Origin: Palleronia caenipelagi
GTDB taxonomy: Bacteria > Pseudomonadota > Alphaproteobacteria > Rhodobacterales > Rhodobacteraceae
Reading direction: 5' to 3'
Length of the DNA stretch: 64,000 nucleotides
Assembly (NCBI RefSeq): GCF_007004065.1
Contig: NZ_VFSV01000013.1
Span: 1 to 64,000 of the forward strand
Shown: positions 24,680-36,155 of the stretch, in pieces
How positions within the stretch are numbered: the first letter of the stretch is position 1
Layout: each line of letters opens with the position of its first letter
Notes under the pieces: generated by a model
What the model was told of the DNA's origin: nothing
The model's input: only the letters and a program-made list of their open reading frames with translations
Database searches by the model: none
Translations under genes and position numbers: made by a program

Positions 24680-25783
24680 ATGACCGCTCTTTTTGATCTT
24701 TTCGCGATCTGTGCGCCCGGGCTTGAGACGTATCTCGCCGATGAAATGCACGATCTGGGCTTTGTGCCGGGTGAGATCACCCCCGGCGGTGTGGCATTTC
24801 AGGGCGGCTGGCCGGAGATCTGGCGGGCCAATCTAGAACTGCGGGGGGCGACGCGGGTCCTGTTGCGCATGGCCAGCTTCCGCGCGATGCATGTGGCGCA
24901 GCTCGACAAGCGCTCCCGGAAGGTCGACTGGGCCGCGTTCCTGCGCCCTGACGTGCCCGTCAAGGTTGAGGCAACCTGCCGGGCCTCCCGCATTTACCAC
25001 GCCGGTGCTGCCCGTCAGCGCGTGGCGCGGGCGATCACCGAGACGCTTGGCGCGCCGGTGACAGAAGACGCGGAGCTGGTCGTAAAGGTGCGGATTGCCG
25101 ATGATCTGGTGACGATCTCGGTGGATACCTCCGGAGAGCCGCTTCACCGTCGTGGCTACAAGGAGTGGACGGGCAAGGCGCCCATGCGCGAAACGATGGC
25201 GTCCTCCATCCTCCGTGCCTGCGGATATACCGGGACGGAGCCGGTGCTGGATCCCATGTGCGGCTCGGGGACTTTCGTTCTCGAAGCCGCCGCAATTGCT
25301 GCTGGCCATCAACCCGGAGCGGAGCGATCCTTCGTTTTTGAGAGTTTGGCAGGCTACAATGCCGTTTCCGTTGCCGCCTTACGGCGTGCCTGGAACGCGC
25401 CCGAGAGCTCTGTGCGCTTCGTTGGCAGCGACCGCGATGCCGGTGCGATCCGCGGGGCTACGGCCAACGCAGCCCGGGCGCATTTGGCGGGTGTGACCGA
25501 ATTTCTCGCTAGACCTGTTTCCGAGATCGTGCCCCCTGATGGGCCACCCGGTCTGGTTATAGCGAACCCACCCTATGGCGCACGGATCGGCAATCGGCGC
25601 CCGCTTTTTGCCCTTCACGCTTCCCTCGGCGCGGTTCTTCGGGAACGGTTCGCAGGCTGGCGCGTCGGGATCGTTACCTCGGATGGAGGACTGGCGAAAG
25701 CCACGGAACTGCCGCTTACCGTTGGCCCCGATATCGCCCATGGCGGCCTGAGGGTGCGCCTCTATCAGGCGCGGATCTCCTGA
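24680..25783 (+). CDS. THUMP-domain class I SAM-dependent RNA methyltransferase (RlmL N-terminal type)
   Basis: A 367-residue RNA N2-guanine methyltransferase of the RlmL/RlmKL-N (COG0116) family. The N-terminal ferredoxin-like/THUMP region (ICAPGLETYLADEM, about 1-165) is followed by a Rossmann methyltransferase domain with DPMCGSGTFVLEAA (SAM motif), FVGSDRDAGAI and the catalytic VIANPPYGARIG (NPPY). The E. coli homologue methylates G2445 of 23S rRNA; the C-terminal RlmK domain is absent, as in many alphaproteobacteria. ATG 24680 is preceded by AAGGAAA. Confidence 0.87.
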   Translation: MTALFDLFAICAPGLETYLADEMHDLGFVPGEITPGGVAFQGGWPEIWRANLELRGATRVLLRMASFRAMHVAQLDKRSRKVDWAAFLRPDVPVKVEATCRASRIYHAGAARQRVARAITETLGAPVTEDAELVVKVRIADDLVTISVDTSGEPLHRRGYKEWTGKAPMRETMASSILRACGYTGTEPVLDPMCGSGTFVLEAAAIAAGHQPGAERSFVFESLAGYNAVSVAALRRAWNAPESSVRFVGSDRDAGAIRGATANAARAHLAGVTEFLARPVSEIVPPDGPPGLVIANPPYGARIGNRRPLFALHASLGAVLRERFAGWRVGIVTSDGGLAKATELPLTVGPDIAHGGLRVRLYQARIS

Positions 25784-25817
25784 AAACGCGCCGCGCCGAC
25801 ATGGTCGGTCGGGGTTT

Positions 25818-25880
25818 GGGTATTTTGAAACACAAAGAATAGGAGGATAGCACCTTGCTTCTTTGTGTTCACAAATACCC
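25818..25880. repeat. 22-bp inverted repeat between converging genes
   Basis: GGGTATTTTGAAACACAAAG-AA and TTCTTTGTGTTCACAAATAC-CC are near-perfect inverted copies separated by 19 bases, in the gap between the methyltransferase and aroC. A related single copy (GGGGCATTTCCAAACACAAA...) lies at 31334-31358. The pair could act as a bidirectional terminator, but shared sequence at two loci suggests a dispersed intergenic element. The rest of 25784-25908 shows nothing else. Confidence 0.6.
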
Positions 25881-25908
25881 ATCCGACAGTTGAAAAAGAC
25901 GGGGCGGA

Positions 25909-27012
25909 TCAGCCGATCGCGCCGCGTGGGCCGTCACCGACCTGTCCGCGGTGAAGGAGCAGGTGATCGAGGATCACAGCCGCAGCCATTGCTTCGCCGA
26001 CGGGCACTGCGCGGATGCCGACGCAGGGATCGTGGCGGCCTTTGGTGACGATCTCGGTGGGTTGACCGTCACGGGTGATGGTCTTGCGCGGGGTGAGGAT
26101 GGAGCTGGTGGGTTTCACGGCAAAGCGCACGATGATGTCCTGGCCGGTGGAGATGCCGCCGAGGATGCCGCCCGCGTGGTTGGAGTTGTAGACCGGGCCG
26201 GATTCGCCCATCTCAATTTCATCGGCATTTTCGGTGCCGGTGAGGCCAGCAGACGCCATGCCTTCGCCAATTTCGACGCCTTTGACCGCGTTGATCGACA
26301 TCATCGCGGCGGCGAGGTCGGTGTCGAGCTTGCCATAGATCGGCGCGCCCAACCCGGCAGGAGCGCCGGAGATGCGCACCTCAATCGCGGCGCCGACGGA
26401 ATCGCCGGACTTGCGCAGGGCGTCGAGATAGGCGCCCCACACCTCGGCGGCTTCGGGATCGGGGGTCCAGAAGGGGTTTTGTGGGATCTGTTCCAGGTCG
26501 AAATTCGCCGGATCGGCTCGGTGTGGACCCATCTGGACCATATAACCCACAATATCGATCTCGGGGGCCAGCACGGCTAGTGCACGGCGCGCTACCCCGC
26601 CCGCAGCTACGCGCGCCGCTGTTTCGCGGGCCGAAGACCGACCGCCGCCGCGCGGATCGCGGATGCCATATTTCTGCCAGTAGGTGATGTCCGCATGGCC
26701 GGGGCGGAATTTCTCGGCGATGTCACCGTAATCCTTCGACCGCTGGTCAGTGTTGCGGATCATCAGCTGGATCGGGGTGCCTGTGGTCTGGCCTTCGTAG
26801 ACGCCGGACAGGATCTCCACCGCGTCGGGTTCCCGGCGCTGGGTGGTAAAGCGGTTCTGGCCCGGTTTGCGCTTATCCAGCCAGTGTTGCAGGTCCTCTT
26901 CGCAGAGCGGGATGCCGGGGGGGCAGCCATCGACGGTCGCCCCGAGCGCCGGCCCGTGGCTCTCGCCCCAGGTCGTGACACGGAACAGGTGGCCGTAGGT
27001 GTTCATGCTCAT
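25909..27012 (-). CDS. aroC: chorismate synthase
   Basis: A 367-residue chorismate synthase, the last step of the shikimate pathway: it converts 5-enolpyruvylshikimate-3-phosphate to chorismate using reduced FMN. Signature regions are [16 protein letters not shown](T)VDG at the N-terminus, [18 protein letters not shown] near 130 and [17 protein letters not shown] near the C-terminus with its conserved RHDPC. Length is normal. ATG 27012 was kept; ATG 27006, two codons later, is equally possible. GGGAG lies upstream. It sits 69 bp behind a PBP1-type gene on the same strand. Confidence 0.95.
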   Translation of the reverse strand: MSMNTYGHLFRVTTWGESHGPALGATVDGCPPGIPLCEEDLQHWLDKRKPGQNRFTTQRREPDAVEILSGVYEGQTTGTPIQLMIRNTDQRSKDYGDIAEKFRPGHADITYWQKYGIRDPRGGGRSSARETAARVAAGGVARRALAVLAPEIDIVGYMVQMGPHRADPANFDLEQIPQNPFWTPDPEAAEVWGAYLDALRKSGDSVGAAIEVRISGAPAGLGAPIYGKLDTDLAAAMMSINAVKGVEIGEGMASAGLTGTENADEIEMGESGPVYNSNHAGGILGGISTGQDIIVRFAVKPTSSILTPRKTITRDGQPTEIVTKGRHDPCVGIRAVPVGEAMAAAVILDHLLLHRGQVGDGPRGAIG

Positions 27013-27081
27013 GCGCTCGCTCCCGGTTCTGGCAAGTCCTGTTACGCGGGAGCAGCGGGGGCCTCAAGGGTCCCCGACCTC

Positions 27082-29881
<2,800 letters not shown>

Positions 29882-29915
29882 CGCAACTGAACCACTCCGA
29901 GAGAAGAGAAACATC

Positions 29916-31241
29916 ATGAGACTTTTCAAGACACTTGCCGCGAGTACCGCGCTGATGCTGCTCCCGGTGGCGGCTGCGGCGCAAGAGGCCGCGGCACCGG
30001 GGTTCGACGAGATCGGCCCCTATATCATGACCACCTTCCTGTTCCTGATCTGCGGATTCCTCGTTTTCTGGATGGCGGCGGGCTTTGCCATGCTGGAGGC
30101 CGGGCTGGTGCGGTCGAAGAACGTCACAATGCAGTTGACGAAGAACATGGCCCTCTTTGCCATCGCCGCACTGCTTTATTACGCGGTGGGTTATAACCTG
30201 ATGTATCCGGGCGACGGCTGGGCCATGGCCGGTTGGCTCGGCACCCTGTTCAGCCCCGCCTCGCTGGAGCCGGTGGGTCTCGCGGCGGCGGATGCGGATC
30301 TGGGATATGCCTCGGTGGCCTCTGACTTCTTCTTCCAGCTGATGTTCTGCGCCACCACCGCGTCGATCGTCTCGGGCACCCTCGCCGAGCGGATCAAACT
30401 GTGGCCGTTTCTGCTGTTCGTCGTCGTGCTGACGGGCTTTATCTATCCGATCGAGGCGTCCTGGCAGTGGGGCGGCGGCTGGCTGTCGGAGAAGGGCTTC
30501 AGCGATTTCGCGGGCTCGACCCTCGTCCACGCTGCCGGTGGCTTTGCCGCGCTGGCCGGAGCCATCGTCCTTGGGCCGCGCATCGGCAAGTATCGCGGTG
30601 GCCGCGTGAACCCGATCCCGGGCTCGAACCTGGCGCTGGCAACCCTCGGGACCTTCGTGCTGTGGCTGGGCTGGTTCGGCTTTAACGGTGGATCGCAGCT
30701 TGCGGCGGGCACCGTGGGCGATATCACCGATGTGGGCCGGATCTTTGCCAACACGAACACTGCCGCTGCGGGCGGTGCGGTGGCGGCGCTGATCCTGACC
30801 CAGATCCTCTACAAAAAGCCCGATCTCACCATGATCCTGAATGGCGCGCTGGCGGGTCTGGTCTCGATCACCGCCGAACCGCTGATGCCGAGCCTTGGGG
30901 GCGCAACCCTGATCGGTGCCGTGGGCGGTGTTATCGTGGTCTTCGTGGTGCCGATGCTCGACCGGATGCAGATCGATGATGTGGTTGGCGCGATCCCTGT
31001 GCACCTCGTGGCCGGTATCTGGGGCACGATGGTCGTGCCACTGTCGAACCCCGACGCGTCCTTCGTCACACAGGCCATCGGTGTGCTGGCCATCGGGCTC
31101 TTCGTCTTCGTCGTGAGCTTTATAGTGTGGACGGTGATCGACAAGGTCTTTGGCATACGGGTGCCAGAAGAGGACGAGATCAACGGTCTCGATGTGGCCG
31201 AGCTGGGCATGGAAGCCTACCCTGATTTCGGTAAGGGCTGA
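29916..31241 (+). CDS. amtB: ammonium transporter
   Basis: A 441-residue Amt family ammonium channel with a cleavable signal peptide (MLLPVAAAAQ, residues 1-22) and eleven membrane segments. Family signatures are present: DFFFQLMFCATTASIVSG, DFAGSTLVHAAGGFAALAGA with the pore His, and the second pore His in GAIPVHLVAGIWG. Start ATG 29916 has GAGAAGAGAAA upstream. Being directly behind glnK indicates nitrogen-limited expression and gating by PII. A good terminator follows. Confidence 0.95.
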   Translation: MRLFKTLAASTALMLLPVAAAAQEAAAPGFDEIGPYIMTTFLFLICGFLVFWMAAGFAMLEAGLVRSKNVTMQLTKNMALFAIAALLYYAVGYNLMYPGDGWAMAGWLGTLFSPASLEPVGLAAADADLGYASVASDFFFQLMFCATTASIVSGTLAERIKLWPFLLFVVVLTGFIYPIEASWQWGGGWLSEKGFSDFAGSTLVHAAGGFAALAGAIVLGPRIGKYRGGRVNPIPGSNLALATLGTFVLWLGWFGFNGGSQLAAGTVGDITDVGRIFANTNTAAAGGAVAALILTQILYKKPDLTMILNGALAGLVSITAEPLMPSLGGATLIGAVGGVIVVFVVPMLDRMQIDDVVGAIPVHLVAGIWGTMVVPLSNPDASFVTQAIGVLAIGLFVFVVSFIVWTVIDKVFGIRVPEEDEINGLDVAELGMEAYPDFGKG

Positions 31242-31260
31242 GATACCCCCCAAGTGTGAA

Positions 31261-31301
31261 AACAGAAGATGCCCGAGCCATGGCCCGGGCATTTTCTGTT
31301 T
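31261..31301 (+). terminator. rho-independent terminator after amtB
   Basis: AACAGAA-GATGCCCG and CGGGCAT-TTTCTGTT pair in a long interrupted stem about 20 bp after the amtB stop, with T-rich sequence in the right arm. Confidence 0.75.
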
Positions 31302-31333
31302 GGTCCGTCAGGTCCGTGGATCGAGCTGGGAAA

Positions 31334-31358
31334 GGGGCATTTCCAAACACAAAGAGAA
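31334..31358. repeat. second copy of the intergenic CACAAAGA repeat
   Basis: GGGGCATTTCCAAACACAAA followed by GAGAA resembles the arms of the inverted repeat at 25818-25880 (shared AAACACAAAGA core and (G)GG-ATTT start). It lies between amtB and the converging MscS gene. Confidence 0.45.
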
Positions 31359-31363
31359 ACCGG

Positions 31364-33676
31364 TCAGGTCTCTCCGCCATCATCCGGGGGTTGGTCGAGG
31401 ACGTGCTCGCTCCGCTGTTCTGGCGCGTCCGCAGAAGTTTGGTCCTGTGACTGAGGGGGGGCTGTCCGGTGTTTTTCGTGCGACACGATGTTCAGCGTTT
31501 CGGTCTCGCCGGATTTCGATTGCGCCATTGTCAGCGTTTGATGCGGGAAGGGGATCTCGATATCGCGGGCGTCGAAGATGCGCTTGCAGATTTCCATGTA
31601 GCGGCGCCCCACCGTCCATTGGGTTCCGGGGGCGCATTTGATCCGGACCCGCAGAATGACGGCGGAATCCGCAAGCTCCTGCACGCCGAACCACTCGAAC
31701 TCGCCAATGATGTTGTCGGCGTAGTCCGGGTCACCGTTCAGCACGGCGAATGCGTCTTCCATCGCGGCTTTGACCTCGGATACATCCTCCCGATAGGCCA
31801 CGCCCATGTCGCAGAGGTAATAGCTGAAATCGCGGACGAAATTTGAGACCAGATCCACCGAGGAAAACGGGATGATGTGGTAGACGCCGGAGACGTCGCG
31901 CAGGGAAACCGAGCGGATCGTGAGGCGCTCGACCGTCCCGGTCGTGCCGCCAACGGTGACCACGTCGCCCACATTCATCGCCCGTTCGAGCTGGATGAAC
32001 ACGCCGGTGATGATGTCCTGTACGAGCTTCTGGGCGCCAAAGCCGATGGCGAGACCCAGCACCCCGGCAGACGCCAGAAGGGGCGCGATGTTGATGCCGA
32101 TTTCGGCCAGCACAAACATGAGGGTGAGGACCACCAGCGCGATATTGGCGGCGTTTCGGCCAAGGGCAAACAAGGTACGTTCACGGGCAGACGGCACGCT
32201 GCCATAGAACGGGTTCAGACGGTAATCGACGTAGGAGGTGAGCGTCAGCCAGATGACGAAAGCGATGGTCAGGATGACGATCACAGTGACCAGGCGCCCC
32301 ATGAAAGTCGCGCCGATCCAGTCCGAGGGGTTGATGACGTTGATCGCTCCGAGGGCGACCACCACAACGACAATAGCGATGAGGGCGCGCAGGATCATCA
32401 GGAGCTTCGGCACGAAGCTGTTGAGGCGGCGCTCCATCATCGGGAAGCGCGCATTTACATCCTCGGGCAAGCTGATGCCCCGCGCCATTGCGCGGCTGAT
32501 GAGCGTCGACAGCGCGATGCCCGCAAGGACCACCAGCAGCACTTCTCCGGAATTTTGAAGGCTCTTGAACACCAGCCAGGACGGGCTCACCAAAATGATC
32601 CCAGCCAGCAGGAAGAGGTATATCAGGACTGGCCAGTGCCAGCGTCGGGCGAGCCAGTGCAGCGCGCCCTGTCCCCCAATGATCCCGTTTTCGCCGGTCA
32701 TCCAGTCGCCAAACCGCGTCTGGTACCGCAGCACAAGAACAGCGAAAAGGGCGATGGCCGTGAGGGCGATCAGCGTAATCAGGGAGGACCCGGCGGCATA
32801 AGAGACCTCGGAGCGCACGATGGGAACCACCAGCATCGCGCCGTAGCCCACGAAGCCGATGATCAGGCTGAGCCAGCGGGTCAGCCGGCGGGCGGTCTTT
32901 TGCGACATGGGCAAGACGCGCAATTCGTTGGCCCCCGGCGACAGGATCATCCGTAGACCCACGCGTACGGCGCCCACGACCAAGAAGGCGTTCAGATACA
33001 TGGACTGACGCAGGCTGATCTGGCCGGCTTCGCCAATAGCCAGTGTTGCGATGCCGTAGCCCACCGCCCAGGCCACGAGGACCGTCATCAGGTCCAGCAC
33101 TCCCGTGGCCAGCCACAGCACAAAGCTGCGCATCCATCCGGCCTCGCGCGCCGTATGTCCCACATTTCGGTAGATGGGCTTGGCGACACGGCGCAGCAGC
33201 CAGTAGACGATGACGGTCGAGACGATGATCAGGGCAAGACCCGAAAACGCCGAGAGCAGCGTTGGCAGGCTGATATCACCGAGAGAGCCGATCCGTTGAG
33301 GAAGGCGCATGAGCGCGTTCCAGAACCGTCGCATTGATCCGGCGATGTCCTGCGCGACCTGCTGAGTGGCCTGTGCCAGCTGCCGACCGATCGCATCGGC
33401 TTCTGTCCCCGGATCCTCCGATGCGGTCTCCCCGCTCGAAGCCGTTGCGCTGTCAGAAGTCTCAGTTTCGCTCTGCGCTGCTTCGCCCGCCTTCAAACGC
33501 TCCAGCAGATCCGTGCGCTTCTGATCGTCAGAGATGACGTCGATCAGCAGCTCCACGTCTGATTTGCCGGTGGCATCACCGGCTGCACCCGTATCCTGCG
33601 CCAGTGATGCGGTGACGAGGGTGAAAAGCGCTACGAGAGCGAGCGCGAGCGGCGAGAGAATCTGTCGCAGTGTCAT
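31364..33676 (-). CDS. large MscS-family mechanosensitive channel
   Basis: A 770-residue mechanosensitive channel of the MscS superfamily. A signal peptide (ALVALFTLVTASLAQ) is followed by an acidic periplasmic region (about 28-115), then about ten hydrophobic segments. The conserved pore helix and beta domain come near the C-terminus: ASAGVLGLAIGFGAQKLVQD, then TVGGTTGTVERLTIRS and VHIIPFSS-like PFSSVDLVSNF. The end is a polar tail rich in Gln, Ser and Asp. It protects the cell during osmotic downshock. Start ATG 33676 was chosen because the signal peptide begins there; the frame upstream overlaps tspO. It lies 20 bp behind tspO, likely one transcript. Confidence 0.88.
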   Translation of the reverse strand: MTLRQILSPLALALVALFTLVTASLAQDTGAAGDATGKSDVELLIDVISDDQKRTDLLERLKAGEAAQSETETSDSATASSGETASEDPGTEADAIGRQLAQATQQVAQDIAGSMRRFWNALMRLPQRIGSLGDISLPTLLSAFSGLALIIVSTVIVYWLLRRVAKPIYRNVGHTAREAGWMRSFVLWLATGVLDLMTVLVAWAVGYGIATLAIGEAGQISLRQSMYLNAFLVVGAVRVGLRMILSPGANELRVLPMSQKTARRLTRWLSLIIGFVGYGAMLVVPIVRSEVSYAAGSSLITLIALTAIALFAVLVLRYQTRFGDWMTGENGIIGGQGALHWLARRWHWPVLIYLFLLAGIILVSPSWLVFKSLQNSGEVLLVVLAGIALSTLISRAMARGISLPEDVNARFPMMERRLNSFVPKLLMILRALIAIVVVVVALGAINVINPSDWIGATFMGRLVTVIVILTIAFVIWLTLTSYVDYRLNPFYGSVPSARERTLFALGRNAANIALVVLTLMFVLAEIGINIAPLLASAGVLGLAIGFGAQKLVQDIITGVFIQLERAMNVGDVVTVGGTTGTVERLTIRSVSLRDVSGVYHIIPFSSVDLVSNFVRDFSYYLCDMGVAYREDVSEVKAAMEDAFAVLNGDPDYADNIIGEFEWFGVQELADSAVILRVRIKCAPGTQWTVGRRYMEICKRIFDARDIEIPFPHQTLTMAQSKSGETETLNIVSHEKHRTAPPQSQDQTSADAPEQRSEHVLDQPPDDGGET

Positions 33677-33696
33677 CGGCGTACCTGTCGGAGCGG

Positions 33697-34167
33697 TCAG
33701 GGTGAGGCGGGCGCGACGTCGCCGTTCAGCCGCCAGATGGAGAAGTTGAGGGCCCAGGCAATGCTGACCCAGATGACGTAGGGCACAAACAGAAGCCCCG
33801 AGATAAGGTCGAGGCGCAGGAACAAGAGGCAGGTTGCGGCAACGGAGAGCCAGAGGAGGGTTATTACGATCAGCCCCGCTTTGATCCGCCTTGCGCCGAA
33901 GAACACCGGACTCCAGAGCGTGTTGAACGTGATCTGCGCCGTATAGGCCGCGATGGCCAGTGCCGATCCCTGGAGCAAAGAGACCCGCATGGCCGCGACG
34001 GCCATGGCGATGTAGAGTACGGTCCACACCACGGGGAAGACCCAGTTGGGCGGTGTGAAGCCGGGCTTGGCCAGCCGGTCATACCACTCGCCAGGTTGAA
34101 AGATCGCGCCGGTCGAGGCAGCGCCCGCCGAAGCTACGAAGAATGCGAAAAAAACGGTCCAATCCAT
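33697..34167 (-). CDS. tspO: TspO/MBR family protein
   Basis: A 156-residue, five-helix membrane protein of the TspO/peripheral benzodiazepine receptor family. Signature segments are PGEWYDRLAKPGFTPPNWVF, PVVWTVLYIAMAVAAMRV, FNTLWSPVFFGARR and PYVIWVSIAWALNF. In Rhodobacter sphaeroides TspO is an outer-membrane tryptophan-rich sensory protein that affects tetrapyrrole export and pigment gene expression. Start MDW at 34167 matches the family; an upstream ATG at 34185 would add six residues. No strong RBS is visible. Confidence 0.93.
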   Translation of the reverse strand: MDWTVFFAFFVASAGAASTGAIFQPGEWYDRLAKPGFTPPNWVFPVVWTVLYIAMAVAAMRVSLLQGSALAIAAYTAQITFNTLWSPVFFGARRIKAGLIVITLLWLSVAATCLLFLRLDLISGLLFVPYVIWVSIAWALNFSIWRLNGDVAPASP

Positions 34168-34259
34168 AAAGGCTAAATATCCCATTGCCGGGAACCGTCC
34201 AGCCCTGTCGCGCTGCGTCCGATCTTTTCTCCCGGAGGCGGGCAGGGTAGTGCGGCAAT

Positions 34260-35330
34260 ATGGAGAGCTTTGAGACCATCTATGCCGAAGGCGTCGCGGC
34301 CGGGCGGATCACCGCGGATCCGGCGCAGAAACGTGTCTTGCCAGAGTTTACCCGGTTGGGGCGGGCCTTGTCGCAGAAACCCGCGAAGGGTGGGTTTTTC
34401 AGCCGGAAAACGCCGGAGGCGGTGCGCGGGCTGTACCTTTGGGGCGGGGTCGGGCGCGGCAAATCGATGCTCATGGACCTGTTCAATGATAATGTTGAGG
34501 TCGCGGACGGGCAGCGCCGGATACATTTCCATGCCTTCATGCAGGAGGTCCACGCGGGCATCACCGCCGCGCGCAAGACCGGCGTCGATGATGCGATCCG
34601 GCCAGTGGTCGAGAAGATGGCAGCGGATCTGCGGCTGCTGTGTCTCGACGAGATGCAGATCGGTGACATCACGGACGCGATGATCGTCGGGCGACTGTTT
34701 GAGGGGCTGTTCGCGCGGGGCGTAACGGTGGTCACCACCTCGAACCGCCCGCCCGATGATCTCTATAAGAACGGACTGAACCGAAATCTCTTCCTGCCCT
34801 TCATCGCGCTTTTGAAAGAGCGAATGGAAGTGGTCGAACTCGCCTCGGAGACGGACTGGCGCCAGCACCGAATGGAGGGGGAACAGCTCTACTTCACCCC
34901 CGCCGATGCCGAGGCCCACGCGGCCATGGATGCCATGTGGGCGCGCCTGACCCGGAGTCCTGCGCCGGAGCCGCTGCACCTGCGGGTTCACGGTCGGGAC
35001 GTGGAGATCCCGCGCTTCGCCGATGGCGTCGCCCGTGCTCGGTTCTGGGATCTGTGTGGGCGTCCATTGGGGTCGGCGGATTATTTGGCGCTGGCCGAGG
35101 CGGTGGATGTGTTGATGTTGGAGGATGTTCCGCGCCTGTCGTCGGAAAACTACAACGAAGCCAAGCGCTTCGTCACCCTGATCGACGCGCTCTACGAGGC
35201 CCGGGTCAAGCTGGTGATCTCCGCCGCCGATATCCCTGACCGACTTTATTTCGAGGGCACCGGGTCCTTCGAATTTGAACGTACCGCGTCCCGGCTGGCC
35301 GAGATGCAGGCCGAAGGGTGGGGGAGTTAA
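34260..35330 (+). CDS. zapE: cell division protein ZapE (AFG1-like ATPase)
   Basis: A 356-residue AFG1/ZapE family P-loop ATPase. Walker A is in LWGGVGRGKSMLMDLF (about residue 62), a conserved HFHAFM follows, and Walker B is in LLCLDEMQIGDI (about 127). The sensor region is TTSNRPPDDLYKNGLNR. In E. coli ZapE acts at the division septum on FtsZ; mitochondrial AFG1 handles misassembled respiratory proteins. It is divergent from tspO. Its stop codon TAA overlaps the stop of the converging DUF1203 pseudogene in a shared TTAA. Confidence 0.92.
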   Translation: MESFETIYAEGVAAGRITADPAQKRVLPEFTRLGRALSQKPAKGGFFSRKTPEAVRGLYLWGGVGRGKSMLMDLFNDNVEVADGQRRIHFHAFMQEVHAGITAARKTGVDDAIRPVVEKMAADLRLLCLDEMQIGDITDAMIVGRLFEGLFARGVTVVTTSNRPPDDLYKNGLNRNLFLPFIALLKERMEVVELASETDWRQHRMEGEQLYFTPADAEAHAAMDAMWARLTRSPAPEPLHLRVHGRDVEIPRFADGVARARFWDLCGRPLGSADYLALAEAVDVLMLEDVPRLSSENYNEAKRFVTLIDALYEARVKLVISAADIPDRLYFEGTGSFEFERTASRLAEMQAEGWGS

Positions 35331-35817
35331 CCTCCCCGCTTGGCCAAGGCCGCAAAGCAACCTGGTTTCGCAAAGTGAAGCTGTGCGTAGGACACGGTAT
35401 CGTCTTCGAACACGTCTTTGAGCCGCGCCGCGACGTCTGTGCCTGTGAGGACATCTGCCTCCGTCATCATGTGTTCATCATCAAATACGCGCAGAGAAAT
35501 GAGGCGCGAGGTTATCATATACGGCACTTCATTTATGGATAGCCGGGCCTGCGGCGCGTTCTGTCGGATTGCGGCGCGTTCTGTCGAATAAAGATTACGT
35601 GGCTGGCATTGTAGGGGCCCTCAGCCGGCAGGTGGGTATAGTTGACGAGAATCACGGTCTCACCGACCTCTGCATCTGCGAGGCTGACCCGGCAGGGTGT
35701 TCCGGGCGTCTCGGTGACCTTCTGTCGACATGCCCTCTGAGTCGAGAGGTCCGCGTCCGAAAGTCCGAACAGATGCTCGAAATTGCGCATCTGTAGCGGT
35801 AAAATCTGAAAATCCAT
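35327..35817 (-). pseudogene. DUF1203 family protein, frameshifted by a 20-bp tandem duplication
   Basis: Two minus-strand frames together give a complete DUF1203 protein of about 155 residues. The first part starts at 35817 (MDFQILPLQMRNFEHLFGL) and reads to HVIFIRQNAPQ near 35575. The second reads PYMITSRLISLRVFDDEHMM to the stop at 35327, including the family's HFAKPGCFAAL end. Removing one of two adjacent 20-bp near-copies at 35551-35590 restores a single frame (RQNAPQARLSINEVPYMIT). The biochemical function of DUF1203 is unknown. It could be a true pseudogene, a reversible frame switch, or an assembly error. Confidence 0.8.
35551..35590. repeat. 20-bp tandem duplication
   Basis: Two adjacent copies beginning GCGGCGCGTTCTGTCG match at 18 of 20 positions. 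Because 20 is not a multiple of three the extra copy shifts the frame of the DUF1203 gene. Confidence 0.85.
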
Positions 35818-35974
35818 GGTGATATCAGTCCTTAGTTCCGGGCTCTGACATCTATTCTGCTCTCTTCGGTTCGATCGACCCGGTTCCTGCGCATTCCACA
35901 CTCACTATCTTGCGCGCTTTTCGTCCGGCGACAGGGCGGGGGTTTGACACACATTCCGGCACAGCAGGCTTGCG

Positions 35975-36060
35975 CTCCAGCCTATCTGCGACTAGAAGGC
36001 GCCTGTCTAAGAGGCGGGACAGTCTCGGAAGGGGTGGGTCGGCAATCGCCGACCTTTTTT
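35975..36060 (+). ncRNA. candidate small RNA or leader transcript upstream of rpsA
   Basis: About 80 nt that could start downstream of a TTGACA (35944-35949) and end at a textbook terminator, although no plus-strand gene lies upstream to need one. It contains a possible hairpin CTGTC (36003-36007)/GACAG (36018-36022) and then the terminator stem GGTCGGC/GCCGACC. It may be a free small RNA or an attenuated leader of rpsA. The 5' end is a guess. Confidence 0.35.
36037..36060 (+). terminator. strong rho-independent terminator
   Basis: GGTCGGC-AATC-GCCGACC is a perfect 7-bp stem followed by six T residues on the plus strand, about 95 bp before rpsA. Confidence 0.85.
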
Positions 36061-36155
36061 GCATCCCCGGACCCTGTGCCGTCTGACCAATCCCTAAAGA
36101 CCCGCGGAGACAACCGTGTGGCCGGAAAACCCTAGTAAAGGACTCAAGAGACCGT

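Larger units (their letters stand above)
35818..36155. other. gene-free region upstream of rpsA
   Basis: No convincing coding sequence is present. The plus strand holds a TTGACA (35944-35949) with only a weak -10 partner, a hairpin-rich stretch and a strong terminator (36037-36060). The remaining 95 bp before rpsA must hold the rpsA promoter or leader; CCTAGTAAAGGACTCAAGAG with a possible AAGGA lies just before the start codon. Confidence 0.5.

Noticed and set aside
35944-36135. small plus-strand frame before rpsA (63 codons)
   Set aside because: It runs straight through a strong terminator, has no RBS and no recognisable protein features.
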